From Kribbella kalugense (GTDB lineage Bacteria; Actinomycetota; Actinomycetes; Propionibacteriales; Kribbellaceae): a stretch of DNA of 64,000 nt. The notes beneath the pieces are model-generated. The model was not told where the DNA came from. It was given only the letters and a program-made list of their open reading frames with translations, and made no database searches. The translations under genes and the position numbers were made by a program. The stretch's first letter is position 1. Each line of letters starts with the position of its first letter. This document shows positions 53,030-60,666 of this stretch, piece after piece. The stretch is taken from the NCBI RefSeq assembly GCF_004365875.1, contig NZ_SODF01000001.1:1426001-1490000 (forward strand), given 5' to 3'.

Positions 53030-53683
53030 GTGACTGATCTCGACCTGTTCGGCGACCTCGACACCGCGGCTCTTCCGGAGCGGCAGCAGCGGATCCTGGT
53101 GGTGATCCGGGACTGGGTGACGCGGTACGGGTACCCGCCGAGCAGCCGGCAGATCGGGGACGCGGTCGGGCTGCGCTCCTCGTCGTCGGTGTCGAAGCAC
53201 CTGGCCAGCCTTGAGGACAAGGGATTCCTGCGCCGGAGCCCGTCGGTCTCGCGGCCGATCGACGTCCGGATGTTCCTCCAGGACTCCGGCGCTGCTCAGA
53301 CCAGTGACGACAACGTCCCGGTGCCGGTGGTCGGCGACATCGCGGCCGGTACGCCGATCTCCGCGGTCGAGCACGTGGACGACGTCATGCAACTCCCCCG
53401 CGGACTGACTGGCCGGGGCACCGTGTTCGGGCTGCGGGTGCGCGGCGAGTCGATGATCGACGCCGCGATCTGCGACGGCGACATCGTCGTGGTCCGCCAG
53501 CAGTCCGAGGCCCACTCCGGCCAGATCGTCGCCGCGATGATCGACGAGGAGGCGACCGTCAAGGTCTACCGCCGCCGCAACGGCCACGTCTTCCTAGAGC
53601 CCCGCAACCCCGCCTACGAAGTCATCGACGGCGACAACGCCACCATCCTCGGCATCGTCGTCTCAGTCCTCCGCAGCGTCTAA
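53030..53683 (+). CDS. lexA: LexA-type SOS repressor
   Basis: A 217-residue repressor-protease. Winged helix SSRQIGDAVGLRSSSSVSKHLASL; self-cleavage site A106-G107 in IAAGTPI; Ser141 (GESM) and Lys178 (ATVKVY) form the catalytic dyad. Leaderless GTG: TAGGGT lies six bases upstream. The canonical actinobacterial box GAAC-N4-GTTC is absent from its short promoter region, so it may not autoregulate in the usual way or may be a second LexA. Confidence 0.9.
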   Translation: MTDLDLFGDLDTAALPERQQRILVVIRDWVTRYGYPPSSRQIGDAVGLRSSSSVSKHLASLEDKGFLRRSPSVSRPIDVRMFLQDSGAAQTSDDNVPVPVVGDIAAGTPISAVEHVDDVMQLPRGLTGRGTVFGLRVRGESMIDAAICDGDIVVVRQQSEAHSGQIVAAMIDEEATVKVYRRRNGHVFLEPRNPAYEVIDGDNATILGIVVSVLRSV

Positions 53684-53690
53684 CGTGCAG

Positions 53691-53779
53691 AAGAACAGGT
53701 AGTAGTGCCTGGCGCCTAGTACACCTGAGCGTGGCCGCACCCGTGCGTACGGCGTATCGCAGGTGTACTACCCGTTCTT
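53691..53779. repeat. Structured intergenic element, copy B with extended arms
   Basis: The 54-bp core (53717-53770) has perfect 11-bp ends TAGTACACCTG / CAGGTGTACTA and inner hairpin CGCAC-CC-GTGCG (53736-53747). Outer arms AAGAACAGGTAGTA (53691-53704) and TACTACCCGTTCTT (53766-53779) pair at 13 of 14 positions. It sits between the convergent lexA and SRPBCC genes. Confidence 0.7.
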
Positions 53780-53790
53780 ACGTACACCAG

Positions 53791-54228
53791 TCAGCGCTCC
53801 AGGTTGGTTTTGACGCGAGCCAGGTTGGCTCGCATCTCCTTGCGGGACTGGGGCACGACCATCAGCGGGACCAGGAGTTTGCCGATTCCGTGGCCTTCGA
53901 AGTCGAGGTCGATGGTCAGCTTGCTGGCGTTGCGGCCGGTGATCGGCTCGACGGTCACGTTCACCGTGGCGCGGATCGGGCCGTCCTCGCCGCGGACCGC
54001 CCAGGCGCGCGGCGGGTCGAAGACGGTCAGCCGCGAGGTGACGTCCCGTTCACGCCCACCGATCTTGCGACGAGTCAGGCACATCGCGCCGACGACCGGT
54101 TCGCCGCCCTCCAGGTGGCCATCGGTCACGTTCGCCTGCCACTCCGGGAAGTGATCCGGATCCGTGACGTACGCGAACACGTCGTCCGCACTCCGCTCCA
54201 CCTCGACCTGCGTCACAATCGATCCCAT
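53791..54228 (-). CDS. SRPBCC-family (START-like) protein
   Basis: A 145-residue polyketide-cyclase/dehydrase-like protein: IVTQVEVERSADDVFAYVTDPDHFPEWQ is the canonical N-terminus. It may bind a hydrophobic ligand. GGAG and AAGGAG precede the ATG at 54228. It is the last gene of the ECF42 operon. Confidence 0.85.
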   Translation of the reverse strand: MGSIVTQVEVERSADDVFAYVTDPDHFPEWQANVTDGHLEGGEPVVGAMCLTRRKIGGRERDVTSRLTVFDPPRAWAVRGEDGPIRATVNVTVEPITGRNASKLTIDLDFEGHGIGKLLVPLMVVPQSRKEMRANLARVKTNLER

Positions 54229-54244
54229 TGCTCCGGTCTCCTTC

Positions 54245-55420
54245 TCATTCGTCGGCCTTCGATCTGTTGACGAACGGCGTACCCCCGGATCCGACACGTT
54301 TGACGCCGAAGAGCGTCGAAATACCCGGCAAGACGGACAGCAGCCACGCTAGTACGGCGGACAGGGCGAAGGCGGTTGGCAGGAGGACGGCGTACTTGGC
54401 GCCTATCCCGGTGTCCCAGCGCACGACGTAGTACGCGATCGCGAGGATGATCGGCTGGTGCACGATGAAGTACGGCATCGCGGCGCGGGCCAGTGGGGTC
54501 GGTAACGGGCGTTGGAACGCCGGCGCGCGCATGCCGAAGCCAAGGACCGCGACCAACCAGCCCCACACGGCGATCGTGATGAGCGGCGAGTACCACAGGT
54601 ACGCCCACGAGTAGCCCGGATCCGGCCACCAGCCGTCGAGGAAGTCGATGATCCCGGTGAGTACGCCGACCACGAACGCCGTGATGCCGACGATCAGCCC
54701 GGGTACGGCGTCCCGTCGTACCGCCGCGGTCAGCCGCTCGTCCGACATCACCACGAACCCGACGACGAAGAAGTCGAAGAAGAACACGAACTCGCCCCAC
54801 CCGTGATCCGGCCCCGGCGCCGCGAGCAGCAGCAGGTGGATCGGGATGAGTGGCACCGCGAGCAACAGGATCGAGCCGCGTCGCTGACAGATCCGGGCAA
54901 GCCAGTCGACCCGGCCGCGGAAGAGCAGGAAGAGCGGCAGACCGAGTACGGCGAACTGGATCAGGTAGATCAGGAACCAGAGGTGATACGTGTCGCGCAA
55001 CCAGAGCGGAGCATCGCCGGCGAGGTCACCGAAGAACGTCCGTACATCGCCGAAGAACGACTGACTCGACCGGCCCTTGTGGTGCTGCTCGATGAAGTAC
55101 TGCAGCGGCGACAGCAGGACGTATGCGACGACGAACGGCACGAGCAACCGCAGAGCTCGCTCCCTGAGGAACGCGAGCCCGCTCCGCCAGCGCAGCGCCA
55201 ACCACGACGCCGCACCCGAGATCATGAAGAAGAACGCCAGCCCCCACAGCCCGAGGAACGCGATCGCCATCGAGATCCCCTCGCTGGTCTGCGCGTTCTT
55301 CACGTGCCAGTCGCCGTCGTCGAACGGGCGCAGCGTGTGGAAGACGAACACCCCGAAGACCGCGAGTACTCGTAGCCAATCGAGGAACCACAACCGTTCG
55401 CCCCGCCCCTGAACACCCAT
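54245..55420 (-). CDS. Acyltransferase family 3 membrane protein
   Basis: A 391-residue protein with about ten membrane segments. The N-terminus LDWLRVLAVFGVFVFHTLRPF carries the conserved R and catalytic H of acyltransferase-3 proteins that O-acylate sugars or lipids. Acceptor unknown. It lies between the ECF42 sigma gene and SRPBCC on the same strand with 18- and 16-bp gaps. Confidence 0.85.
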   Translation of the reverse strand: MGVQGRGERLWFLDWLRVLAVFGVFVFHTLRPFDDGDWHVKNAQTSEGISMAIAFLGLWGLAFFFMISGAASWLALRWRSGLAFLRERALRLLVPFVVAYVLLSPLQYFIEQHHKGRSSQSFFGDVRTFFGDLAGDAPLWLRDTYHLWFLIYLIQFAVLGLPLFLLFRGRVDWLARICQRRGSILLLAVPLIPIHLLLLAAPGPDHGWGEFVFFFDFFVVGFVVMSDERLTAAVRRDAVPGLIVGITAFVVGVLTGIIDFLDGWWPDPGYSWAYLWYSPLITIAVWGWLVAVLGFGMRAPAFQRPLPTPLARAAMPYFIVHQPIILAIAYYVVRWDTGIGAKYAVLLPTAFALSAVLAWLLSVLPGISTLFGVKRVGSGGTPFVNRSKADE

Positions 55421-55438
55421 GGTTGCAAGGATGGTGGC

Positions 55439-56623
55439 TCAGTGGGCCAGGCGCTCGCGCAACAGGTCGAGTTGGGCTGGATTGGCCGTTCGCTCGGCTG
55501 CTAGTTCGTCTGCCTGGCGCGCCTCGGCGTTGCGGCCGAGCTCGCGGAGGAACTGCGCTCGGGTCGCGTGGAACAAGGGATAGCTGTCGAGTGCGAGCTG
55601 ATCGAGCTCTGCCAGCGCGACCGCCGATCCTTCGACGTACGAGACGGCGATCGAGCGGTGCAGGCAGGTCACGGGGCTCGGCTGCAGGGTCAGGAGCATG
55701 TCGTACAGCACGAGGATCTGCGGCCAGTCCGTCTCGGACCAGGTCGGCGCCTCGCTGTGGCAGGCGGCGATGGCGGCCTGCAATTGGTAGGGACCAGGAG
55801 CGTGGTGGCGGTGTGCGGTCCGGGTGAGGAGTGCTGTCGCTTCGGCGATCGCGGCGTGGTCCCAGAGGGTGCGGTCCTGGTCCTCGAGCAGGATGAGGTC
55901 GCCGGCCGGGGTGAAGCGGGCCGCCGTACGGGCTCGGTGGAGGCGGATCAGGGCGAGCAGGCCGGCGACTTCGGGCTCGTTGGGTAGGAGGCCGTGGAGT
56001 AGGGCGGTCAGCCATTCGGCGTCGTCGACGAGGTCGCGGGAGTGCGCGCGTTCCGCCGTACTGGACAGGTAGCCCTCGTTGAAGAGCAGGTAGATGACGG
56101 TCAGTACTTCGGTGAGTCGCTCGGGGAGCTCGTCGTCGCGTGGGATCCGGTACGGGATGCCTGCGTCGGTGATCTTGCGTTTCGCCCGGGTGATGCGTTG
56201 TGCGACGGCCGATTCGGAGGCGAGCAAGGCAGCCGCGATCTGTGCGGTCGTTAGGCCGCACACCACGCGCAGCGTGAGCGCGACCTGCGCCTCGCGAGCC
56301 AAGGCCGGGTGGCAGCAGGTGAAGATCAGCCGCAGCCGGTCGTCCGGCGGAGGCTGCACGGGAGGCTCGAACGCGGCCAGCTTGCTGCGATAGTTCTGCT
56401 GCCGGCGCAGTACGTCGAGCCCTCGGCGTTTCGCGACCGTGAACAGCCAAGCGTCCGGCCGGTCGGGCACACCCTCGACCGGCCAGCGCTTGAGCGCGAT
56501 CTCGACCGCGTCCTGGACCAGGTCCTCGGCGGCGGAGAAGTCGCCGAGCAACGACACCAGTGAACCGGCCAGCCGGCCCGCGTGGTCACGCACCACGCGA
56601 GCCAGCTCGTCGTCGGTGTTCAC
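55439..56623 (-). CDS. ECF42-type RNA polymerase sigma factor (DUF6596)
   Basis: A 394-residue ECF sigma. Regions 2 (FSAAEDLVQDAVEIALKRWP) and 4 (GLTTAQIAAALLASESAVAQRITRAKRKI) are followed by a long helical C-terminal domain (DUF6596), which in this group replaces an anti-sigma factor in control. The GTG overlaps the stop of a DGPF/YCII gene (GTGA), the diagnostic partner of ECF42. Confidence 0.9.
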   Translation of the reverse strand: MNTDDELARVVRDHAGRLAGSLVSLLGDFSAAEDLVQDAVEIALKRWPVEGVPDRPDAWLFTVAKRRGLDVLRRQQNYRSKLAAFEPPVQPPPDDRLRLIFTCCHPALAREAQVALTLRVVCGLTTAQIAAALLASESAVAQRITRAKRKITDAGIPYRIPRDDELPERLTEVLTVIYLLFNEGYLSSTAERAHSRDLVDDAEWLTALLHGLLPNEPEVAGLLALIRLHRARTAARFTPAGDLILLEDQDRTLWDHAAIAEATALLTRTAHRHHAPGPYQLQAAIAACHSEAPTWSETDWPQILVLYDMLLTLQPSPVTCLHRSIAVSYVEGSAVALAELDQLALDSYPLFHATRAQFLRELGRNAEARQADELAAERTANPAQLDLLRERLAH

Positions 56624-56967
56624 ATTTCTGCTACCGGACGGATCTCGATCACTGGGCAGGCGGGCCAGGTCCGGACCATCCGCAGCGCCTCATCCAGGTC
56701 CTCGACGTCGATCTCGGTGAACCCGGAGACGACCTCCTTGCCCTCGATGAAGGGTCCGTCGGTCGTCATCAGTGCGCCACCGTCCAGCCGGACCGTGGTC
56801 GCGGTCTCCCGGCCCTGCAGCTTCTGCCCGCGGTCGCTGATCTTGTCCCGGTGGTCGTCGAACCACTGGTACACCCGCCGGTACGCCTCCTCCCGCTCGG
56901 CCGGCCCCTTCGCCTCGAACTCCTTGGCGAACTCCTCGGTCTCGATGAACATCAGCACGTACTTCAC
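56620..56967 (-). CDS. YCII/DGPF-domain protein
   Basis: A 115-residue protein with TTDGPFIEGKEVVSGFTEID, the DGPF signature of YCII-like proteins genetically linked to ECF42 sigma factors. Biochemical role unknown. GTG 56967 has AAGGAGG seven bases upstream. Confidence 0.9.
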   Translation of the reverse strand: MKYVLMFIETEEFAKEFEAKGPAEREEAYRRVYQWFDDHRDKISDRGQKLQGRETATTVRLDGGALMTTDGPFIEGKEVVSGFTEIDVEDLDEALRMVRTWPACPVIEIRPVAEM

Positions 56968-56995
56968 ACCCGAACCTCCTTCCGGACAGTCTTGC

Positions 56996-57394
56996 TCAGG
57001 ACGCGGCCAGGTTGGCGTAGAGATCGACACCGTTCCCGGACGGATCGGCGACGGTCGCGTAACGCATTCCCCACGGGGCGTCGAACGGCTCCTGCCAGCC
57101 GGTCACGCCGGCGGCCACCAGTTCGGCGTACGTCGAGTCGACCTCGGCCGGCCCGTCGTACTCGAAGGTCAGGAAGGTCCGTCCCTGCTTCGGCGGCGTC
57201 CAGTTCTCGGTGGTCTTGCTGCGCAGGTCGTCGGTGTCGAGCATCAGGTGCAGCCCGTTCGGCAGGTCACAGCCGGCGTGGCTGTCCGGCATGTACGGGT
57301 CGCGGACGAACTCGAGGCCGAGCCGGCCGTAGAACTCGATCGCGGCTCCGAGGTCCGACACGACGATGTCGATGGCTTTCACAGTGGTAGGCAC
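56996..57394 (-). CDS. VOC-superfamily (glyoxalase/bleomycin-resistance-like) protein
   Basis: A 132-residue protein with two beta-alpha-beta-beta-beta halves (AIDIVVSDLGAAIEFYGRLGLEFV; FLTFEYDGPAEVDSTYAELVAAGV; YATVADPSGNGVDLYANL). Metal ligands cannot be settled; enzyme or binding role unknown. AGGAGA precedes the GTG. First gene of the ECF42 operon. Confidence 0.87.
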   Translation of the reverse strand: MPTTVKAIDIVVSDLGAAIEFYGRLGLEFVRDPYMPDSHAGCDLPNGLHLMLDTDDLRSKTTENWTPPKQGRTFLTFEYDGPAEVDSTYAELVAAGVTGWQEPFDAPWGMRYATVADPSGNGVDLYANLAAS

Positions 57395-57480
57395 TGCTGT
57401 CTCCTAGCGATGGTGAGCTAACTGTCATCTAGGAGACGATCGGCGTACGGGCGTTTGCGACAGTCTGGCATCGTGTGCGC

Positions 57481-58101
57481 ATGAAGCACCCGATCTTTGC
57501 TCGGATGTATGCGCGAGTCCGGCCTGCCATGGACCGGGAGGGCGCGAGTGAGCACCGGCGTCGGCTGTTGGCCGGGGCAGTCGGTCGGGTGGTGGAGATC
57601 GGTGCGGGTGACGGCGGCAACTTCGCGCACTATCCGGCTGAGGTTGTCAGCGTTCTCGCGGTTGAGCCTGAGCCTTATCTGCGCGCGCAGGCGCGGGAGT
57701 CCGCCGTACGCGCGCCTGTGCCGGTCGAGGTTGTCGAGGGTACGGCGGAACGGTTGCCGGCTGGGGATGCGTCAGCGGATGTGGTTGTCGTCTCTCTGGT
57801 CCTGTGTTCTGTGCCGGATCAGCAGGTGGCGCTCGCTGAGGCGGCCCGGGTACTGCGGCCTGGTGGTGAGCTCAGGTTCTACGAGCACGTCGCGGCGGAC
57901 GGCGGGCGGCTGGAGACGGTGCAGCGTTTCGCGGATGCGACTGTCTGGTCGTTGCTCGCGGGCGGTTGTCATGTACATCGCGACACCGCGGCTGCGATCG
58001 AGGCGGCGGGGTTCGTGATCGAGGAGATCGATCGGTTCGAGTTCCCGGCCGACCGGCCGAACCCGGCGCGTCCGCACATCCTCGGCCGGGCGCGACGCTG
58101 A
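57481..58101 (+). CDS. Class I SAM-dependent methyltransferase
   Basis: A 206-residue UbiE/Menaquinone-type methyltransferase-like protein: RVVEIGAGDGGNFAHYP (motif I), VLAVEPEPYLR (motif II), ADVVVVSLVLCSVPD and ARVLRPGGELRFYEHV. Substrate unknown. ATG 57481 is favoured by CATCGT six bases upstream; GTG 57475 is possible. Confidence 0.87.
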   Translation: MKHPIFARMYARVRPAMDREGASEHRRRLLAGAVGRVVEIGAGDGGNFAHYPAEVVSVLAVEPEPYLRAQARESAVRAPVPVEVVEGTAERLPAGDASADVVVVSLVLCSVPDQQVALAEAARVLRPGGELRFYEHVAADGGRLETVQRFADATVWSLLAGGCHVHRDTAAAIEAAGFVIEEIDRFEFPADRPNPARPHILGRARR

Positions 58102-58103
58102 CC

Positions 58104-58565
58104 TCAGTTGTGGTTGGGGCCGTCGTCGGAACCGGACTTCCCAGAGCCATGCTTGCCGGAGGTCGGCTTGCCGGTGGTCGTCTTCCCACTGCTCGGGCGG
58201 GTCCCGCCCTTGTCGTCCCCCGGCTCGGTCGTGCTGCTGGACTTCGGAGTACGAGTGCGGTCGCCACCGTGGTCGTCCACAGTCGGCGTGGGCGTGACCT
58301 TCTCGCTCTGCGGCGTGATCTTCTCCGGCGGCGGAAACCACAAGGGAGCCGGCGACTGCCCTGGCGCACCCGGATCGAACGCCGACCACACCGCTGTGCC
58401 TCCAGCCACCAATCCAGCGGCCGCAACCACTCCGAGCAGGCCAGTGCCGGCCCAGGCCAGGTAGCGCCGCGTACGGCGGGGTGCCACGGGGTCGGACTGA
58501 CCGGCGTGCAGGACGACCGGCCGTCGGCGTACGTCGTCGGCGCTGTTCTGCGGGTGGTCGTCCAT
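58104..58565 (-). CDS. Single-pass membrane protein with disordered tail
   Basis: A 153-residue protein: 35 cytoplasmic residues, one membrane helix (LAWAGTGLLGVVAAAGLVAG), then about 95 outside residues rich in Pro, Thr, Ser, Lys and Gly ending with SGK-type repeats. No known domain. ATG 58565 fits the leaderless pattern (CACGAT six bases upstream). A palindrome matching one upstream of the ABC operon is centred about 52 bp before the start, so it should be co-regulated with the RS-peptide operon. Confidence 0.7.
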   Translation of the reverse strand: MDDHPQNSADDVRRRPVVLHAGQSDPVAPRRTRRYLAWAGTGLLGVVAAAGLVAGGTAVWSAFDPGAPGQSPAPLWFPPPEKITPQSEKVTPTPTVDDHGGDRTRTPKSSSTTEPGDDKGGTRPSSGKTTTGKPTSGKHGSGKSGSDDGPNHN

Positions 58566-58610
58566 GGTTCGATCGTGTCTCATCGAGCGGTCCGAGCACC
58601 ATCGGACGTT

Positions 58611-58622
58611 GGTACTAGTACC
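58611..58622. promoter_or_regulatory. Response-regulator operator, copy 1
   Basis: GGTACTAGTACC is a perfect 12-bp palindrome centred 51.5 bp upstream of the start (and inferred transcription start) at 58565, a classical activator position. It overlaps the first base of the regulator's own stop codon. Confidence 0.6.
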
Positions 58623-59245
58623 TACTCCTCACGGCGTTGGCGCTGGGCCCAGAGGGCGGCCTGGGTGCGGTCGGTGACGCCGAGGCGCTGGTAGACATTC
58701 GTGAGGTGCGCCTTGACCGTCCGCTCGCTGATGCCGAGCCGCCGAGCGATCGTCTTGTTCGGCAGACCTGCGCCGACCATGTCGAGCACCTCCTGCTCCC
58801 GGTCGGTCAGCTTCGTCTCGGGACCAGGCGACCGCCGGTTCGTCAGTAGTACCCGCGCGGCCTTCGGATCCAGTGGCGAGCCGCCCGACACGATCTCCCG
58901 GATCCCGGCCAGGATCACCTCAGGCTCACTGTGCTTCAGCAGATACCCCTCAGCCCCGGCCTGCAGCGCATCCAGAATCCGCGCCTGATCACTGAACGAC
59001 GTCAGCACCAGCACATGCACCTCGGGAGCCGCCGCCACGATCCGCCCGGTCGCGGTGATCCCGTCGGTGCCCGGCATCGACAGATCCATCAGTACGACGT
59101 CCGGCCGCAATTCGGCCGCCATCGTCGCCGCCTCGGCCCCGTCCCCGGCGGCTCCGACCAGCTCGATGTCATCCGCCGTACCCAGCAATTGGGACAAGCC
59201 GGTCCGCACGATCGCGTGGTCGTCGGCAATCAGAACCCGGATCAC
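58622..59245 (-). CDS. NarL/FixJ-family response regulator
   Basis: A 207-residue regulator. Receiver: DDH at residues 8-10 and phospho-acceptor Asp in VVLMDLSMPG; LuxR-type HTH LTDREQEVLDMVGAGLPNKTIARRLGISERTVKAHL. Start overlaps the histidine kinase stop by four bases. Candidate binding sites GGT(A/C)CTAGTACC flank the gene pair. Confidence 0.92.
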   Translation of the reverse strand: MIRVLIADDHAIVRTGLSQLLGTADDIELVGAAGDGAEAATMAAELRPDVVLMDLSMPGTDGITATGRIVAAAPEVHVLVLTSFSDQARILDALQAGAEGYLLKHSEPEVILAGIREIVSGGSPLDPKAARVLLTNRRSPGPETKLTDREQEVLDMVGAGLPNKTIARRLGISERTVKAHLTNVYQRLGVTDRTQAALWAQRQRREE

Positions 59246-60561
59246 ACTGGTACCTCGGCTTCCACCCGTGTCCCCTGGCCGGGCGCAGCCCGGACGGTCA
59301 GCGTTCCGCCCGACTCCGCGAGCAGGTCGCCGATCGAGCGTAGCCCGAGGTGACCGTCACTGCTCCGCTCGCCGAGCCGCGACTCGTCGAATCCACGCCC
59401 GTCGTCGTCCACGATCAGCACGCCCCGCCCGTCCACCCGACTCGCCTTGATGAGCACGCTCCGGGCTTCGCTGTGCGCCGCGACGTTCCGCACCACCTCC
59501 TGCGCAGTACGGAACAACAAGGCCGCGACAGCCGGCGGCAAGTCCTCCGCCCCATCGGTCTCTAGGCGTACTTCGACCCCCGTCCGCTCCAGCCCCGCCG
59601 CCAATTCGGCCAACGCCGACGTCAGTCCTTCCTCGGCGAGGTTCGGTGGATAGATGTCCACTAGCAACGACCGCAGTGAGCCGATGCTCGCCCGCAATCG
59701 GCTCGCGCTGTCCGCGATCAACTCGGCCCGCTGCCCGTCGGTCGGGTGCCCGAGCCGCATCGCATCCAGCGCATAGTTCAGCCCGGTCAGCTCCTGTACG
59801 ACGCCATCGTGCAACTCCCCCGCGATCCGCCGGCGCTCGGCATCGGACGCGTCGACCGCATGCTGCAGCAACCGCTCCCTGTCTCGTTGCTGCCGCTGCA
59901 CCCGCCGCGCCAGCGACCAGGCGAACGGAATCTGCACCAGCTCCAGCACCAGCAACGCACCCAGCGACGGCGGCGCGAACCGCTGCCACGCGGCCTGCCC
60001 CGCCTCGGTGACCGCCTGGTACTGAAAGTACGCCTCGAACAGCATCGGTTCGCCGTTGATCCCGCGCACCCCGACGTACACCTCGAGCAGCTTCTTGTAT
60101 GGGATCTCGAACTTGTTCTCCGGCCGGCTCAGATCGCTGACCTCGGACGCACTACTGCCCTGCCGCTGCAGCGCTTCCTGCTCCTCCGGTCCCAGTGGAA
60201 ACTGCTGACCGATCAACCGCGGCTCGTCCGAGTACACGATCCGCCCGTCCGCGTTCCACAACTTCACCCGGACCAGCGACCCCTGGAGCACGTACTTCCG
60301 CATCGCCTGGTCGAACGCCGTGAGTGCCGCAGGCTGCCCAGCGATCACCGCGGCGTCCAGCCGCGGCTCGACCACACCCCGCGCCGTCACGTACGTCACC
60401 TGTCGAGCCGACTCGGTCGCCTGCTCCACACCGGCCTGCCGCGCGACGAACGCAATCAGCGCAGCCAGCGAGAGCAGCACGATCAAACCGGCTGCGGTGA
60501 ACCGCACGAGCAGGCCGACCGTAGAGATCGGCTTGCTGTCCGCGCGTCGGAGTCTTCCCAT
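59242..60561 (-). CDS. Sensor histidine kinase, HisKA_3 (NarX/DesK) type
   Basis: A 439-residue kinase with TM1 (about residues 15-38), an extracytoplasmic sensor of about 150 residues, TM2 near 195-215, then dimerisation motif ERRRIAGELHDGVVQELTG (phospho-His in ELHD) and ATPase motifs EVVRNVAAHSEA and DDDGRGFD. Leaderless: TACGAT ends seven bases before the ATG at 60561. Divergent from the ABC exporter, suggesting it senses the exported product or the stress it answers. Confidence 0.9.
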   Translation of the reverse strand: MGRLRRADSKPISTVGLLVRFTAAGLIVLLSLAALIAFVARQAGVEQATESARQVTYVTARGVVEPRLDAAVIAGQPAALTAFDQAMRKYVLQGSLVRVKLWNADGRIVYSDEPRLIGQQFPLGPEEQEALQRQGSSASEVSDLSRPENKFEIPYKKLLEVYVGVRGINGEPMLFEAYFQYQAVTEAGQAAWQRFAPPSLGALLVLELVQIPFAWSLARRVQRQQRDRERLLQHAVDASDAERRRIAGELHDGVVQELTGLNYALDAMRLGHPTDGQRAELIADSASRLRASIGSLRSLLVDIYPPNLAEEGLTSALAELAAGLERTGVEVRLETDGAEDLPPAVAALLFRTAQEVVRNVAAHSEARSVLIKASRVDGRGVLIVDDDGRGFDESRLGERSSDGHLGLRSIGDLLAESGGTLTVRAAPGQGTRVEAEVPV

Positions 60562-60608
60562 GTCAGGGATCGTATGGTGCACCCCGCGCCGTAAGGCAGC
60601 CCGACAAC

Positions 60609-60633
60609 GGTCCTAGTACCAAGGTCCACTACC
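60609..60633. promoter_or_regulatory. Response-regulator operator, copy 2 plus half copy
   Basis: GGTCCTAGTACC (60609-60620) differs from the 58611 palindrome by one base and is centred 52.5 bp before the ABC start. GGTCCACTACC (60623-60633) looks like a second, degenerate site. Position and similarity suggest activation of the ABC/RS-peptide/kinase operon. Confidence 0.6.
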
Positions 60634-60666
60634 AAAGCCGACCAACGCGCGACGAGCGTGGTCGGC

